From Myotis daubentonii (lineage: Eukaryota > Chordata > Mammalia > Chiroptera > Vespertilionidae): a DNA stretch of 64,000 nt. The translations under genes were made by a program, and so were the position numbers. This document shows positions 32,343-44,998 of the stretch, piece after piece; the stretch's first letter is position 1; each line of letters begins with the position of its first letter. The stretch lies in NCBI RefSeq assembly GCF_963259705.1, contig NC_081840.1, positions 150,844,282-150,908,281 on the forward strand. Direction: 5' to 3'. The notes beneath the pieces were generated by a model. It made no database searches. It worked only from the letters and a program-made list of their open reading frames with translations, and had not been told where the DNA came from.

Positions 32343-34944
32343 GTCTAGGATGAGGATTTTTGTTGCTTTAGGTCATTGCTTTATTCCTAAAGCCTGACAT
32401 ATGGTTGATGCTTAGTCAATATTTTTGAATGAATAAAAATTCAGTTGAGGCATATTTATTCAACATATTCTAGGAAAGAGTATGCCTGGTTGGAGGGTTT
32501 GCTCAGCTAGGCAATGGGTACAATCTCCTTGTACATATTGATACATGAGACTCTATTGATAAATGCCATTCAAATCATAGATGTAACATTATACCCATTA
32601 AACAAACTTTTGATTATGATTTGGCTTCCTATGTTGATTTAACCTTGGCTTCCTAGGTTAAAAAGTATCATAATGTGAAAAAACCCTTGTCTATTGTTCA
32701 TTTACCTTGTAAGTCACTATTCTTTCACATAAATTAAAGAACTAACAGTAGTATTACAGTCAGCTATTTCTAGAGCTTGGTAGTATTAGTCTGTCCCTGG
32801 AACACAATTTATATGCCAAGCAGTACAATATACTAAATACTGGATAGGGGTAGAAAACAATTGATCTTAAAAGAGGAAGTTGGATTGAAGCACACTTAAG
32901 ACTTCATTCTAAATAAATCATATACTGTAAATACATATCAGTGCATTTGTGTGGTACAAAATGTGTATATGTAAGCCAAGGAATAATAGAAGTAAAGTTA
33001 AGGAAAGCTTCTTGGAAAAAAAAATGAAAATAGAATAGCCTCTAAGAAAGAAGGGAATATTACAGATAGTGAGGCAGGTTATTTTTTTAAAAATCAGCTA
33101 AAATATTTATCTTCAGAACATTTTGCAAACCAACATAATGTTCAGAGTTCTAGAAAGGGCTAGTAAAATGAGGGATTCTGAAGTTTTGATAGCTTTGCAG
33201 CAAACCTGCCTCTATGTGGTGCTACCATTTCAAAGATGTAGACTTTGTATCTGAAGTTGAAGTACTTGACTTTCCCTTGGCAGAAAAAAGAAAAGCATAA
33301 AATCAGGCTTATGTCTGAGGTTATTTTTAAATCCAGATTTCATCTGTAATTTGTCAGCTGGTTGGCCATTTTTTATGGGTCTTATTTATGTGCTCAGTTC
33401 TGTTTTGTTTTATCATGGTCTGCATGAAAGCCACAGCTTGCTATGTATTAAAATGATTCGATGTTCAAGAGTACTTTCCAGTAGTTAATGGCCATGCCCC
33501 CTACTTTACCTTACTTAAAGTTTTAGTAACTTCCTCTTGCTTACTTTATTAAGTGTGCCAAGAAGGAACCCTATGATTATTTGCTTTTCTTGTATTCTTT
33601 TCTCCGTTCTAAGGTTGGATGATTTTGCAGTGAGCCGGCAAAAATGTTGGTGAATGGCCTGTTTCTATTGGTGAGTCTATAGTATGGAAATCATCATATT
33701 TTCATATTACAGGTCACTAAGTTGAATGCTGCAAGTCCATACATGTTTTCACTATATTCATGCTTTCCTTCGTCTAAAACAATGGCATATATTTTGTTAG
33801 CTAAATTCCAAAAGAACAAATATCCTGTTATTAAACCACTGACCTTTTATTGTGCTTATTGGAGATACCAGCTGCTTTACTTTTCTTAGTGTGGTATATG
33901 AATAAAAATATATTTTTTTGATTGAAATTTTTAATTTTAATATTTGTTGCATGCTGTGCTTGTCAAGAAGAGTACCACCAGGTTAAGAATTCTCCACATG
34001 AGGCTGGTACCATGACCCCAAATTTTACACATTTTTTATCCTAAAAAAACAAACTCATGATTTAGTTTATAATACTTGGTGATGATTTACGATAAGGGCT
34101 AGGTGTTTATATTACCTTTGTCAGGGTTCTCTTAGGTCAATAATTAACATGTTTGTCAAATGCTATAGAATTCTCTGGTGAATGTACTCAGTCTTTTAAC
34201 TGAGATGACCCAAGGAAATGTTTTTTTAATCTCCACATGACTGCTACATTCACTTTTTGCAAACATTTTATTTGTCATTTATCACATCCAGTGCTCTCCC
34301 ATTCTTTTCATCCTTCTTGTTTTATTGATGAATAATGAGTATGTTAACACTGCTTATCTTGACTCAAGCAAATGAAGAGTGACTTGCCTAAGAGCCTCTA
34401 GCCTGAATCAACTGGATGATTTCTGTGTGTTTGCTTCCAGTTTTAAGCTATAATTGCTTATACCTAACAGTAGCTATAAAATACACATTTATGGGAAGGC
34501 TTTAATCTCACAGTAAACGAAAGTAATCTTATTCTGTGATATGACTGTGAATGAAATCACAGTTTACAATGGCTAGTCTAATGCCCATGTAAAACCAAGT
34601 GAGTTTGAGACACAGAAAATTCAGAAGCAATCACCCAGTAAGTATCTCAGCTCATAGTTATTTTCCCCAATTCAGTTATTGCTATGGTGAATATTTTAAA
34701 AATATATTAACTTCTACAATTTTAATAGATTTGCCACCTTTGTGAAAGAATATTTTTTTCTTAGAGAAGTGGATTACATCTAGGAGTAAATATCAAACTT
34801 ATAATGATGTGATAAACCATATAAACATAAGAAAAAGGAGAGTTAAGGAATAACCTCCAAATGACATTCATTTTGAGGATGCTAGGGATGGGTAAATAGT
34901 ATTTCTCATATAGAAAAGTATCCAAGCTACATAAAGGTTTATGA

Positions 34945-34948
<4 letters not shown>
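32343..34948. other. unique AT-rich DNA
   Basis: Near 32380-32440 an L2/MIR-like tail (CCTGACATATGGTTGATGCT) is visible. The rest has no recognised gene or repeat. Confidence 0.4.
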
Positions 34949-34999
<51 letters not shown>

Positions 35000-35019
35000 T
35001 TCTCTCTTTCTCTTTCTCA
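34949..35019 (+). repeat. (TC)n microsatellite
   Basis: A long TC run followed by CCTTTCTCTC-type degenerate units. The arginine/glutamate run on the minus strand is its translation. Confidence 0.95.
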
Positions 35020-35051
35020 TTTATATATTCATTAATATATATACACACACA

Positions 35052-35477
35052 TCTCTAATGATAAAAGCATAATATGCTAATTAGATCAGTCAGCTGAACG
35101 ACCTTCTAGATGTCATTCCGAACATCCTTCCAGATGAAGCCGCAGTGGTGGGGGCCTAGGCAGAAGCAGTTAGAGGTGATCAGGCAGGCAGGTGAGTGGT
35201 TAGGGGAGATCAGGCAGGCAGGCAGGCAGAGGCAGTTAGGGGTGATCAGGCAGGTAGGCAGGCAAGTGATTAGGGGTAATCAGGCAGGCAGGCCAGTAGT
35301 TAAGAGCCAGCAATCCCAGATAGGGAGAGGGATGACTGACTGCCAGTTAAGGCCTGATGCGGGGGCAGGCCTAAACCAGCAGGTGGACATCCCCTGAGAT
35401 GTCCTGGATTGCAAGAGGGTACAGGGTGCATTGAGGGACCCCCCCCCCCGCACAAATCTCATGCACCAGGCCTTTAG
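35052..35477 (+). mobile_element. small non-autonomous HeliBat Helitron
   Basis: Starts TCTCTAATGATAAAAGCATA after A and ends with a degraded hairpin (GCACAAATCTCATGCACC) and GGCCTTTAG before T (CTAG has become TTAG). It holds four 30-36-bp minisatellite units built on GATCAGGCAGGCAGG (about 35175-35285) and the internal stem-loop GGGATGACTGACTGCC ... GTGGACATCCC (35329-35393). No transposase. Confidence 0.9.
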
Positions 35478-35530
35478 TATATTTACACATGCACTTACAC
35501 ATATGTATATATTATATGATACAATATGTG

Positions 35531-35549
35531 CACACACACACACACACAC
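35531..35549 (+). repeat. (CA)n microsatellite
   Basis: About nine CA units just after the Helitron. Confidence 0.9.
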
Positions 35550-36769
35550 CCCAATATTCTTCCTTCATCAGCACAAACCAAATTTTTACAAGATATTTGG
35601 CTGACCAAGCCTTAGCTCTGACTACTTGAACACTTTTTAATTCTAGCATATTCCTGAAATGTTAATCTCTCATAAGAAAGTAAGTTTGTTCTTGCATCTT
35701 GTTTTCTAAAACTTTATGCTGCATTGAATTTTTCTAAATATGTCTTCAAGTAAGAGCTATATATTTTTAAGTTTTATCTTCTGTTAACAACCTGAAGACT
35801 CTGTCAGTCTGCTTAGTTACACTAGCTTGATGATTTGTTATCACCAAAGATATTTCTAAAGTAGGTTCATCCACACATTCTTTTATTTTCCCTATCACTG
35901 TTTACAGAAGAAAGTACTAATTGAGATGAGAATGCATTTTAATAGATTAATAGCTTCCTCTTATCTTTAATATTATGCAAGTTTAATTGCAAATAGTTTA
36001 TGTAGCTTTTGTTGCTAAATATTACAATTTTACTTCCCCTGTCAGACACAAGAAAATGCATATAAATATATAAAGTGAAAAAATATATACATTATTAAGA
36101 AGTGAGAAAATGCTTCACATCTACTAAGAGACAATAACTAGTTCTGCTTATGGTATGTCTTTTTAAATGATATTTGCTTTTTGCATAATCTTGAGATTTT
36201 TTTTTCCCCAAGAGATGCCATTAAAAGTAAGTAGAGTGAATACAACATGACTTGGGCACTAATTATATTAGGAAAGTGGTGTGATATGTTTGGAGGGAAA
36301 ATCAGTCCCCCGTCATAAATTAAAATGTTCTTATTATCCCTATACGTTCTGGCCCTAAACTATGAGATCAACTCTCCTCAAAGGATCTGTGCCATATTTG
36401 TACTTACATGAAGATATCAGTAAGAGTATAAATCCTTCTTCAAAATGCGAATTCTCAAAATACTTTTCTCTTGCTTTTAGGTCTAGTAAAAAAAAAAAAA
36501 GTTTTGAGTTTAAAACAGTAGAAATAATTTCATAACACTTTTGTGATTCCTTAAAAAATGTTTTAGTTCTCCTAAATGCCAATTCAATTCATTCTTTTGC
36601 AAATGTACAGAAATATTGGTTCTTTTGTTGAGGCTATTGAAATGCCATTAATCATGTGGATCCCTCAAACTGCTAAGTTTTAAAATTTTCATATGCATCT
36701 TCTGATTCACTGGGTCAATGTTATAAACTGAGTTTGGGCTGAGCATTAGGGTATTTTATGGTGAAAATA
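35550..36769. other. unique AT-rich DNA
   Basis: No recognised feature. Confidence 0.4.
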
Positions 36770-36960
36770 TGTGCAATCAAACGGCCTGGGATGGAGTCTT
36801 GGCTTTACCCCTTCTCAGTTGTTTGACTTGACACTGGTAACTTCGACTCACTGAATTTCAGTTTTTAGTTTTCTCGCTTCAAAAATAAATATAGTACTGC
36901 CTAATTCACAGGATGGTTGAAAGAATAAAATAATACATGTGCATTATTTTATATATGTAC
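36770..36960 (+). repeat. MIR relic
   Basis: 'cggcctgggatggagtcttggcttt' with CCCTTCTCAGTTGTTTGACT, CACTGAATTTCAGTTTTTAG, CTGCCTAATTCACAGGATGG and AAAGAATAAAATAATACATG follow MIR in forward order. Confidence 0.75.
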
Positions 36961-38934
36961 ATTTAAAATTTTTACATGGTAATAAATTTTAGGTATCATT
37001 GCTATTATTGCCAATGACTAGGTAATAACCCAATTCTGGCTTCTCTCTCATGTCTATAATATAGTGAATGTAAGTAATTGTGTGAGAAAACATTCAGCTG
37101 GACATTGTTTAGCAGGGGCTGAGAAAACAGTGAGGAGATATGATTTCCATATTTAAAGGAGCACCTCACATATATTAGTACTCATAGCTGGTGAAGAAGC
37201 AATAATGATAGATGCTGATGGCTTTTTAAGGGATTTAACTGGAAAGGAGAGAATATGCATTCATTTAAGAAAAGGGTCTCCTGATGAAGAAGTACTGACC
37301 ACAAACCAGTTTTATTTGATCAATTCATGATGAAAATTATTATTAGTGCTAATAGTTTCATAAAAACTGTTCAAATATTTTGAGAACAAGTACAATTGTT
37401 TGGCACATCATAGGTATTGATAATCAATGTTTGAGAGTTACTGATATAAAAAGAGCAGTGAGCTTAAGCAGCCCTCTTTAGTAGTATTTCAAAGCTATAA
37501 ATCTTTCTTGAGAGTCATGTTTTATAACATTAAATGAAATCAAACACTAGCAATTTTAAAAAGAAACAAACTTAAAGGGTAAGTAGATTACTTTTTATCA
37601 TTTTCCAATTTCTCAGCTTAGAGTTTGGTTTGATAATTTAAAATATGAAGAGATACTTTGGCAGAGGCTTTAAAATCAATTTGTAATTTCAGCACTATAT
37701 TATACAATTAATCCTAAAAGCAGTACAACCACTTGAATGACTTTGAAATATCTTTAACTTCACAAAAAAAAGAAGAGAAAATAAAGAAGGAAAAAAATAA
37801 CAAAACAAGCAAAAAAAACAACAGAGGAAAGAATGGATTTTTTGTTTACATAATCATGTGTGAGATGATATAATATTTCAATGAATGTTCTTATTCAGCA
37901 GAGGTAAAATATATAGACTTAGCATATGAAACTATTCCTAAGGTGTGTCTGTAAAAATGTTTTAAAATGTCTGTTTATGAATTTGCAAAATTCTCTGTTA
38001 GCATTTGCTTCTTGCTTTTGATGCCCTTTACAAATGGTATTCAATTTTCAGATAACTTCACAAAGGGCCGTTGGCTCTGTTGACACCTTATCTGCAATGA
38101 TATATATTTTTTTCTTTCCACAGTACAGTGTGAAGTCTTTAGAACTTATTTGTCAATCATTTATTTCTCTTGAGTAACATTAATGGCTAGTGTTTATCTA
38201 AAAATAAATCACCCATAAGAGAAATAAGAACACTATTTTACAAAGAGTTTTTCTCCTGAAGATATTAATTTCCATCAATAATTTCATTATTAAACAAATT
38301 TCTAAATAAATCACTCCTTGGAGCTACAAGAAATATAAATGTGGACAATAACGAGTGTTATCTAGTTGAGGGATGTGACAATTAAATAACTGGTTAAGGG
38401 CAACTTTCACTTCCGTTTCGTAAATGCTTATAAATGGAGGGTAGTTTGTGAGATTTAGGCAGGAAAAGCTTTATAGTATCTTTTACCTGTCTGCATATTT
38501 TAGCATGACTCAATCAGAAATTCCCATGTATGTCAGAATATTTTCAAGAGCTTTCATGTGATAAGTAGCAAAACTAAGACAAGCCAAAAATCACATCTTG
38601 TTGATGGTGGAGTCAAAAACACTTCATGGGCTAAACCCTAAGCTTCAGACTTCCATATGTTACCTGCTTGATATCTTCTATGGGATGTTGATTAGGAATT
38701 TCTAATTTATGTCTAAAATGAAAGTCTAACCCTAACACTTTTCACTTTAGGACAAACAGTACCAGTATCTTCCTAGTTGTTAAAGTCCCAAATTTAGGTG
38801 GTATCATTTTTCTTATTCTCTCCCCCACATTCCCTACTCCAACGTTACCCATCCAACCTATGACAGTTCTCCTCATCCCTGCTACCACTCCAACCATACT
38901 AAACACCATCTCAATTCCACAAATCAAACAGTCA
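36961..38934. other. unique AT-rich DNA
   Basis: An A-rich patch at about 37765-37830; nothing else was recognised. Confidence 0.4.
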
Positions 38935-39180
38935 CTCTCCTGCTTAAGACTTGTAATGGCTTCTCTTTTCTTTTAGAATGCCCTTGCTTGGGCTATTTGC
39001 ACAGATAGTCTCTTCATATCCTTCAGATTTCAGCTAACTCTGACCAGAGAGGTCTCTTCCCCAGTTGCACTCTCTCTTGCTTATCCTTTTCTATATTTCC
39101 ATGTACAGCACTGCCTGTACTAACCTTACATAACTCATCTAGGTCTGATTCCTGTGTTGGGAAGGAAGGACCATTGAGTA
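38935..39180 (+). mobile_element. L2 LINE 3'-part relic
   Basis: CACTCTCCTGCTTAAGACTT, AATGGCTTCTCTTTTC, 'catatccttcagatttcagct' and GACCAGAGAGGTCTCTTCCC resemble the conserved end of LINE-2-like repeats. The orientation is as read; no coding potential remains. Confidence 0.5.
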
Positions 39181-40300
39181 GGAAGGGTCTCAAATTGCCC
39201 CAGCAAATTAAGGACTTTGAGCCCCAAATACCCTTTGGAAGAGTCCCGAATTTCACAGGAACCGCCCTAACCATCCTCAGTCATTGCCTAGGAGCAGCCT
39301 GTGGGAAGTGTGGCCTCCATGCAACCGTGGCGGTGAATCTGGCTGCAGATCCAGCAGCAGAGGCTGTCCGCACAGCAGGAGACAGACATGCGCACTAAGT
39401 GCTGTACTTTCATGACGGCCACATAGGTTGAGCGTACTTTTCTGATTTTCCCCCTGGCTCTGCAGTCTAACTACCTCTTTGAGTAGGGCAGGAGGTGGGC
39501 TGGGACTTGAGAATAAGCACAGAACTTTGCAGCTATGTCAGAATCAGGGAGGTGAGAGTATGCGCAGGACTTGGCATGAGCTAGTATGAACTGCTAGTGG
39601 AAGGATGGGCCTTAGGGGACCCCGCTGCCTATAAAGGAAGAGCAGGGACTATTGTACTAAATGGCTGAGACTTTTCCTACCCAGGGAAGAGAAGAGCACT
39701 AATTAGAATCCATGAAGAAGAGAGGTTTCCCTTTTGGTGTTTTATTATAGTAGTGAAGGCCTGACAGTCATCAAAGTGCTGATTGACAAGAGCAGAGATA
39801 GTAGCACTTACCATTATAAGTGGGTTTTCTGTGTTTCAAAGTACTGTGTCAGCTGACTCATAACTTCCCTGGTACAGACAGCCTTAGAGAGGGCTGTGCA
39901 CTACGGTCCTGAAGCAAGGAGCATACAGAAACTTCTAAATTCTTTCCATGCAATCTCTATCATAAAAACCCCGTGGGCGTGATGCCATGCAGCAGAATGA
40001 CCAAAGACCGGTCACCAGGAGGCTGAGTGCCTGGATGCCGGCGGGGACTTGTCTCCGGTGCGGGTGGGCAGGCCTGTGAGCACAGCGAGGCTCGTGGGGT
40101 AGGGCGGGGCCATGCGATTTTGCACGCTGAGCTTCTAGTACAAGAAGCAAGGCAACTTGAAAGGTCAGTCAGGCCTGGTCTCTGCCTAACCACATTGTGC
40201 ATCTATTCTAACTTCGCTGCATGCTTCCAGACAGAAAAGGCAATTCACTTAGAAGAACATTTAAGGGTGTTCAGCATCCAGACAGAGAAAGACTAAGCAG
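39181..40300. other. unexplained GC/CpG-richer stretch with TATA-like motif
   Basis: Composition shifts upward in GC compared with the flanks. CTGCCTATAAAGGAAGAGCA (39625-39650) looks like a TATA box, and 40000-40110 is CpG-rich (GATGCCGGCGGGGACTTGTC). Frames of 70-89 codons exist on both strands at 39935-40296, none with a recognised domain. It could be an unrecognised LTR, a retropseudogene fragment or a small unique CpG-rich element. Confidence 0.35.
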
Positions 40301-41095
40301 AACCACTAGAGGAATATCGGAAAGACCTTTGATTTTTCTATAGCAACATTTAGTCTCAGAAAATAGGTACATAAGTGGCAATTTTAAAAGCAACAATAGG
40401 AAAATAAGATAACCCAAGGAGTTCAAATGCAGCACTAAAAGTGACCTTGAATTAAAATTAGTTTGTTTTTAAATTCTAAATTTCAATAGATAAATTTAGG
40501 GATGATGACTCTTGAACTTCATGTCTTAGATGATTGAGTTTTGCCATTGAAACGTTTTTTTTTGTTTTGTTGTGTGTTTTTTTTTTTTTTTATCAATAAT
40601 GACTTTTGGCTGCTGAATTTCCTGGATGTTTCATGTTTTAAAATATGTCTGTTGCCTTTTTATTTGAATAACCTCTTGGCTGGGTGTTATGTTCTTGCAT
40701 CACACTGGTCCACATTGTGCAACTGTTTTCTGGCATTGTATTTTTCTATGGAGAAATTTGTCCTGCTTGATTTTTCCATCTATGTAGGTGAATTGTTTTC
40801 TCTATCTGGATGCTTGAATAATTCTGTCTTAGTCCTTGAAGCTCTATGGCTAAACTAGTACTGAAAATTTTGTCTCAAATTTTTCTTATCTGCAAATTAA
40901 TTTTTTAAAAAAATTTCAGGTTTATATAAAAAAATCAAACACATATCCTGGCCCATTTGTTGGATTTTCTACTTCACTTTGTTAATCTTGATCTACCTTT
41001 CATGAGTACTATCTTCTTTTTAGTTTCTTCAAGATTTGATCTTGTCCATTTTGCATTTATGTTGATCATCTCAAGATGTTTATCTGTGCCAATGG
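40301..41095. other. unique AT-rich DNA
   Basis: Contains a T-run at about 40556-40591 and a 105-codon frame (40541-40858) that is hydrophobic only because of T-richness. No gene called. Confidence 0.4.
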
Positions 41096-41096
41096 A

Positions 41097-41200
41097 CTTT
41101 TTTAAAACTCTTTATCTTTGAGAGTATTACAGGTGTCACCCCCTTCCCCCCTTGCCCTTTCCATCCCTCTTCCCACCCCACTTGACTTTTGAATCACTTA
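41097..41200 (-). mobile_element. L1 3'-end fragment
   Basis: AGAGTATTACAGGTGTCACC, CCCTTCCCCCCTTGCCC and TTCCCACCCCACTTGAC resemble the reversed bat L1 3' terminus also seen at 16580. Short and diverged. Confidence 0.5.
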
Positions 41201-41374
41201 CGTTTTTGTCATTGTGCTTTTAAATTATTGTTAATTCTGCAATAAAGTGGTTTTGTTCTCAATTTGTTTACTCAATATTAAATACCATTTTCTAGTCTAT
41301 TCTGGGCATTTACATCTGAACCCTGATATTTAATTTAATTCATGTTCTTACTGTGTATTTTATAGTATAAATGT

Positions 41375-41465
41375 CTTAGTCCATTTGGTCTGCTATAACA
41401 AAAATTTCCTAATCTGGGTGTTTTATAAAAAATAGAAATTTATTTATCACATTTATTCCCAACAT
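41375..41465 (-). mobile_element. possible MaLR-type LTR fragment
   Basis: TTAGTCCATTTGGTCTGCTA, 'taacaaaaatttcctaatct' and GGGTGTTTTATAAAAAATAG resemble the reversed 3' end of MaLR-type LTRs. Only about 90 bp is recognisable. Confidence 0.35.
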
Positions 41466-41859
41466 TGCCCATAAAATATCTATGCTGGATATGTTCTGTG
41501 GGTGAACATAAAAAAACAGATGTATTTCTGAAAATTCGGTATTGTTGCTACAGTATAACCTATATAATCTACACACATATAAACTCAGTATTACTTTATA
41601 ATAATATTTAAATAAAGGTCCAATAGGGATTAAAAATAAATCATTATGTTGTAAGTAGCAAAAGCTATGGCTTTTGCATCCATTGGTCTTAAGTGACTAT
41701 AGATAGACGGAGCAAACTTCACTGGCCTGATATCCAAAAATACCTGGAAAGGAGCTCATTTGCCATTTCAAGACAGGAATCTATACTCTCCTTTATCAAC
41801 TATAGCTTTTGAATTGACTTTGCCCATATGTTTTGATGTTCTTGGTTGTCCCACTCATG

Positions 41860-41896
41860 TTTTTGTTTGTTTGTTTGTTTGTTTGTTTGTTTTTTA
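41860..41896 (+). repeat. (TTTG)n microsatellite
   Basis: Seven or more TTTG units ending in a T run immediately before a Ves SINE. Confidence 0.9.
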
Positions 41897-41904
41897 AAAA
41901 GAGC

Positions 41905-42052
41905 TTTGGCTAGTGTTGCTAAGTGGTTAGAATGTTGGCCTATGCACTAAAGGGTTGAGGGTTCCATTCATGGTCAAGGGCACATACCTGGGTTGCAGAT
42001 TTGATCCTGGCCTCTGATTGGGCCACATGCAGGAGGCAACCAATCCATGTGA

Positions 42053-42096
<44 letters not shown>
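41905..42096 (+). mobile_element. Ves SINE cut by assembly gap
   Basis: GCTTTGGCTAGTGTTGCTAA, GGTTGAGGGTTCCATTCATG (B-box area), GGTCAAGGGCACATACCTGG and GCAGGAGGCAACCAATCCAT are Ves body. The TC tract starts at about 42056 and runs into N at 42097, so the 3' tail and target duplication are not visible. Confidence 0.85.
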
Positions 42097-42296
42097 NNNN
42101 NNNNNNNNNNNNNNNNNNNNNNNNNNNNNNNNNNNNNNNNNNNNNNNNNNNNNNNNNNNNNNNNNNNNNNNNNNNNNNNNNNNNNNNNNNNNNNNNNNNN
42201 NNNNNNNNNNNNNNNNNNNNNNNNNNNNNNNNNNNNNNNNNNNNNNNNNNNNNNNNNNNNNNNNNNNNNNNNNNNNNNNNNNNNNNNNNNNNNNNN
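42097..42296. other. assembly gap of 200 N
   Basis: Exactly 200 unknown bases that begin inside the TC tract of the Ves SINE. The round number suggests a placeholder. Open frames drawn across it are not real. Confidence 0.98.
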
Positions 42297-44570
42297 TGGG
42301 GAAAAAATTCCTCATGTCTGGTTTCACTAACAAACAAAATATCTAAACAAATAAATGAAAAGATAATTATTTCAGATAGCTTGGTTAAGTTTTCTCTTTT
42401 GTGCAAGTAAATATATTGTTTGTGAACTCTCCCATTAAATGAGAAGTTTGCCTGGGAATTCTGGGCTTCATGGCCAAACTGGCTGGCTGGCAGGCTTTAC
42501 TTTGTGGTATGCAGTGGAAGAAGAGCGTAGTTGAATGAGGGTTACATAAAAAAGCAGAGTTACCAAGGTTTTCCTGAGGCACTAGTATCCATACTTGGAT
42601 CTTCCCAGGCAAAAGGTGCCATTTTTCAACTTAGAAAACCACTGGTCTGTATTTGTCGGTAAAAGCTACATAGGCAGGAGTGGGTACAAAGGAGGTAACT
42701 GATATAATTTTTTAATATAAATATACCCACATTTAAGTGCTGTGGTCCAGTCCCAATTATTACACGTTTTTGTTTCATTATTTTTTTTCTTTTGTTGCAA
42801 AGATAGAACCCCCGTTCTCTCCAAGATTCTTCTTGAAAGAATAACTTCAACTTTCCCTGTGAGCCTCCCTCATTCAAATAATCTGGGTGGAAGTTTCCTT
42901 CAGTCTGTTTTGTCCTTCAACACAATTCCATATACTTTTCATTTATTAGAGAAGTGTTAATATCTTAATTCATATCTACTGAACAAGAATTTAATCTAGA
43001 GTTTATATTCAAAATACTTAAAACCCATATGCACAGGGAGTATGAGAAAAGGACCTGATACCAGTGTTAAACAACTGTGACAAAGCACTGAATGACAGTC
43101 TCAGCTTACTCTTTTTTGTTCTAAGTTGTTATTATTGTGAAGGGGTTTTGGGAGAAAGGAAGTATGGTAAAGGCATGCAATTTAGCTTTAGGATACTTTA
43201 CATATTACTTTTCAGTCACCTGCTTCATATTTGCATTGTGTGAGGCAAAAAAAAAAAAAAAAAAAAAAACACCAAAAAAACACACAGCACAAAGTTAGAG
43301 ACCAGATTATAAAACTAAGCTCCTGACCCTTGATCTGATTTTCAAATTAGTCTTTTTTAAACTTTTTAATCTGATCTGAAAATATAATATTATATTAATA
43401 TGGCTTTAATGAAATTATAATTTAGATATGGCTAAAACTGAGGGAGGATAATTACATCATAAACTATAAGTTGTGAAGCTCATTTATTTCAATAATATAC
43501 ATTCCAAGAGGAAATAAATGTATTTCAGATTCATTTATATTTAAAATCATTAAATTATTCTCATTTAGAAATTTTTAAATGCTGCACACATATTCATTTC
43601 CCTTCTTTCATTCTGTTCCTCATAAGAACTAGCAAATGTCTTCCTATGAAAGGTTCACATTTAGGAAGCATTTTCAAACACACATTTGGGTTAAGAAACT
43701 AATCAAAGTATTGTCCTTCCATCTTTATATTGTATTTTATCAAAATAGAATCAGTTTTTACTTTGTATTTTATTGACTTTTCTTCTTTCAATTTATATTC
43801 TTAGTTAGTATAAGGTTATATTCTTAAAATATCAGATAATGAGGGTCACAAATTATGCAATTAATTTTAATAGATTTGGTTTTAGAATAAATTGATACTG
43901 TGTTGACTGGCCCATAGAAGCCCATACAAGACTGGCCCATACAAGATTAAAAACTAAAGGAAAGATAGTAAGTCATGTGACCTTAGAAAACTGTATTTAA
44001 TTGATGTTGCTTATTTCTTTCTCCTGAGGTAGCAAAGAAATCAGTACAATAGTAATTTCCCTCAGAAATTAGTTTTATTAAACTGCCTTTAGCTTTTGTG
44101 CACTTAACCTACTCTTGTTCCCTCACTGTTTTACTTATTTTAAGGTTATTTTGGGGAACTTTGCTTACCTTATTACACAGTGTTTTTTTTAATGAAGGCA
44201 TAGAGGTTTCTTTTTTAAAAATCTTTATACTATGGATATTTGGGTTTTCTGAGAAATATTTTTTAAACTTTATGGCAGCTGAATAATTGAATTGATTAGG
44301 TTCCCACTTTGAAATGACTATGGACAAACTCAGAGCTAAATTCCCTAGTAGGCATTTTATTCCCCAGTAGGCAATTTCTATATTAATCTTATTTCTGGTT
44401 TCATCTTAGTTATCTTTAACATGTTTTCCCCTTGCTCACTTTTTCTCATTTACTTTTATTTACAGTACAATAGTCAGTAGGTTTTAATATCTTCAAGTTG
44501 CACAAAATCCTTTCTAGGCAAAGTAATCTAAATTCTATTCTTATTAAAGGCTACTAGAATAGTAATTTCT
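42297..44570. other. unique AT-rich DNA
   Basis: Only a 23-base A run at 43247-43269 stands out. No gene recognised. Confidence 0.4.
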
Positions 44571-44571
44571 C

Positions 44572-44998
44572 TTGCTATTCATCATTATGAAGATGAACTG
44601 GTTGGGAACTATTATATTAGTAGCTGTAACAGCATATTTCCTTGCTACTTGTGGAGAGAAATGTTTTTATTTCAAGAAAGACATCCAGTGGTCTGCATGG
44701 GTAGATGACAATCTCAGAGATAACATGAATGTTTTCATGCAACAAAACATCAGAATGCAAGGGTCAACTAAATATGAGTTACAGAAAAGACTTGCTTTGC
44801 ATCTAAGCGAAAGAAAGAATGAGGATAAAGCACCAGAAAAATTGTGGAAGGCTGCATGCCTTGTGATAGAACTTGACCATGTGCCCCTCTAAAATCTTCG
44901 GTAATGTTAAAATGGATTGTTTCCTGGTGCCCACTAACAGGAGGGCTGATTTTCATGGCAAAGTTCAGGTGATGACAGACCAAAACAGCTGGTAGAAA
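44572..44998 (+). pseudogene. unidentified open frame, possible retropseudogene
   Basis: A 106-codon frame (44572-44892) starts with a hydrophobic stretch (NWLGTIILVAVTAYFLA, residues 9-25) that would suit a signal peptide or membrane anchor. A polar part follows with two cysteines close together (CGEKCFYFKKD) and a lysine/glutamate-rich end (QKRLALHLSERKNEDK). After the stop, another frame stays open to about 44995 (SKIFGNVKMDCFLVPTN), as if one reading frame had been broken by a shift near 44890. I do not recognise the protein. There is no poly(A) or target duplication, so a processed pseudogene, an old repeat ORF or chance are all possible. Confidence 0.25.

Noticed and set aside
34761..35048. 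95-codon minus-strand frame with Arg/Glu run
   Set aside because: The core is the TC microsatellite; the flanking parts have no domain signal.
41927..42410. Frames of 109-159 codons running through X residues
   Set aside because: They cross the 200-N gap and the TC tract of a SINE.
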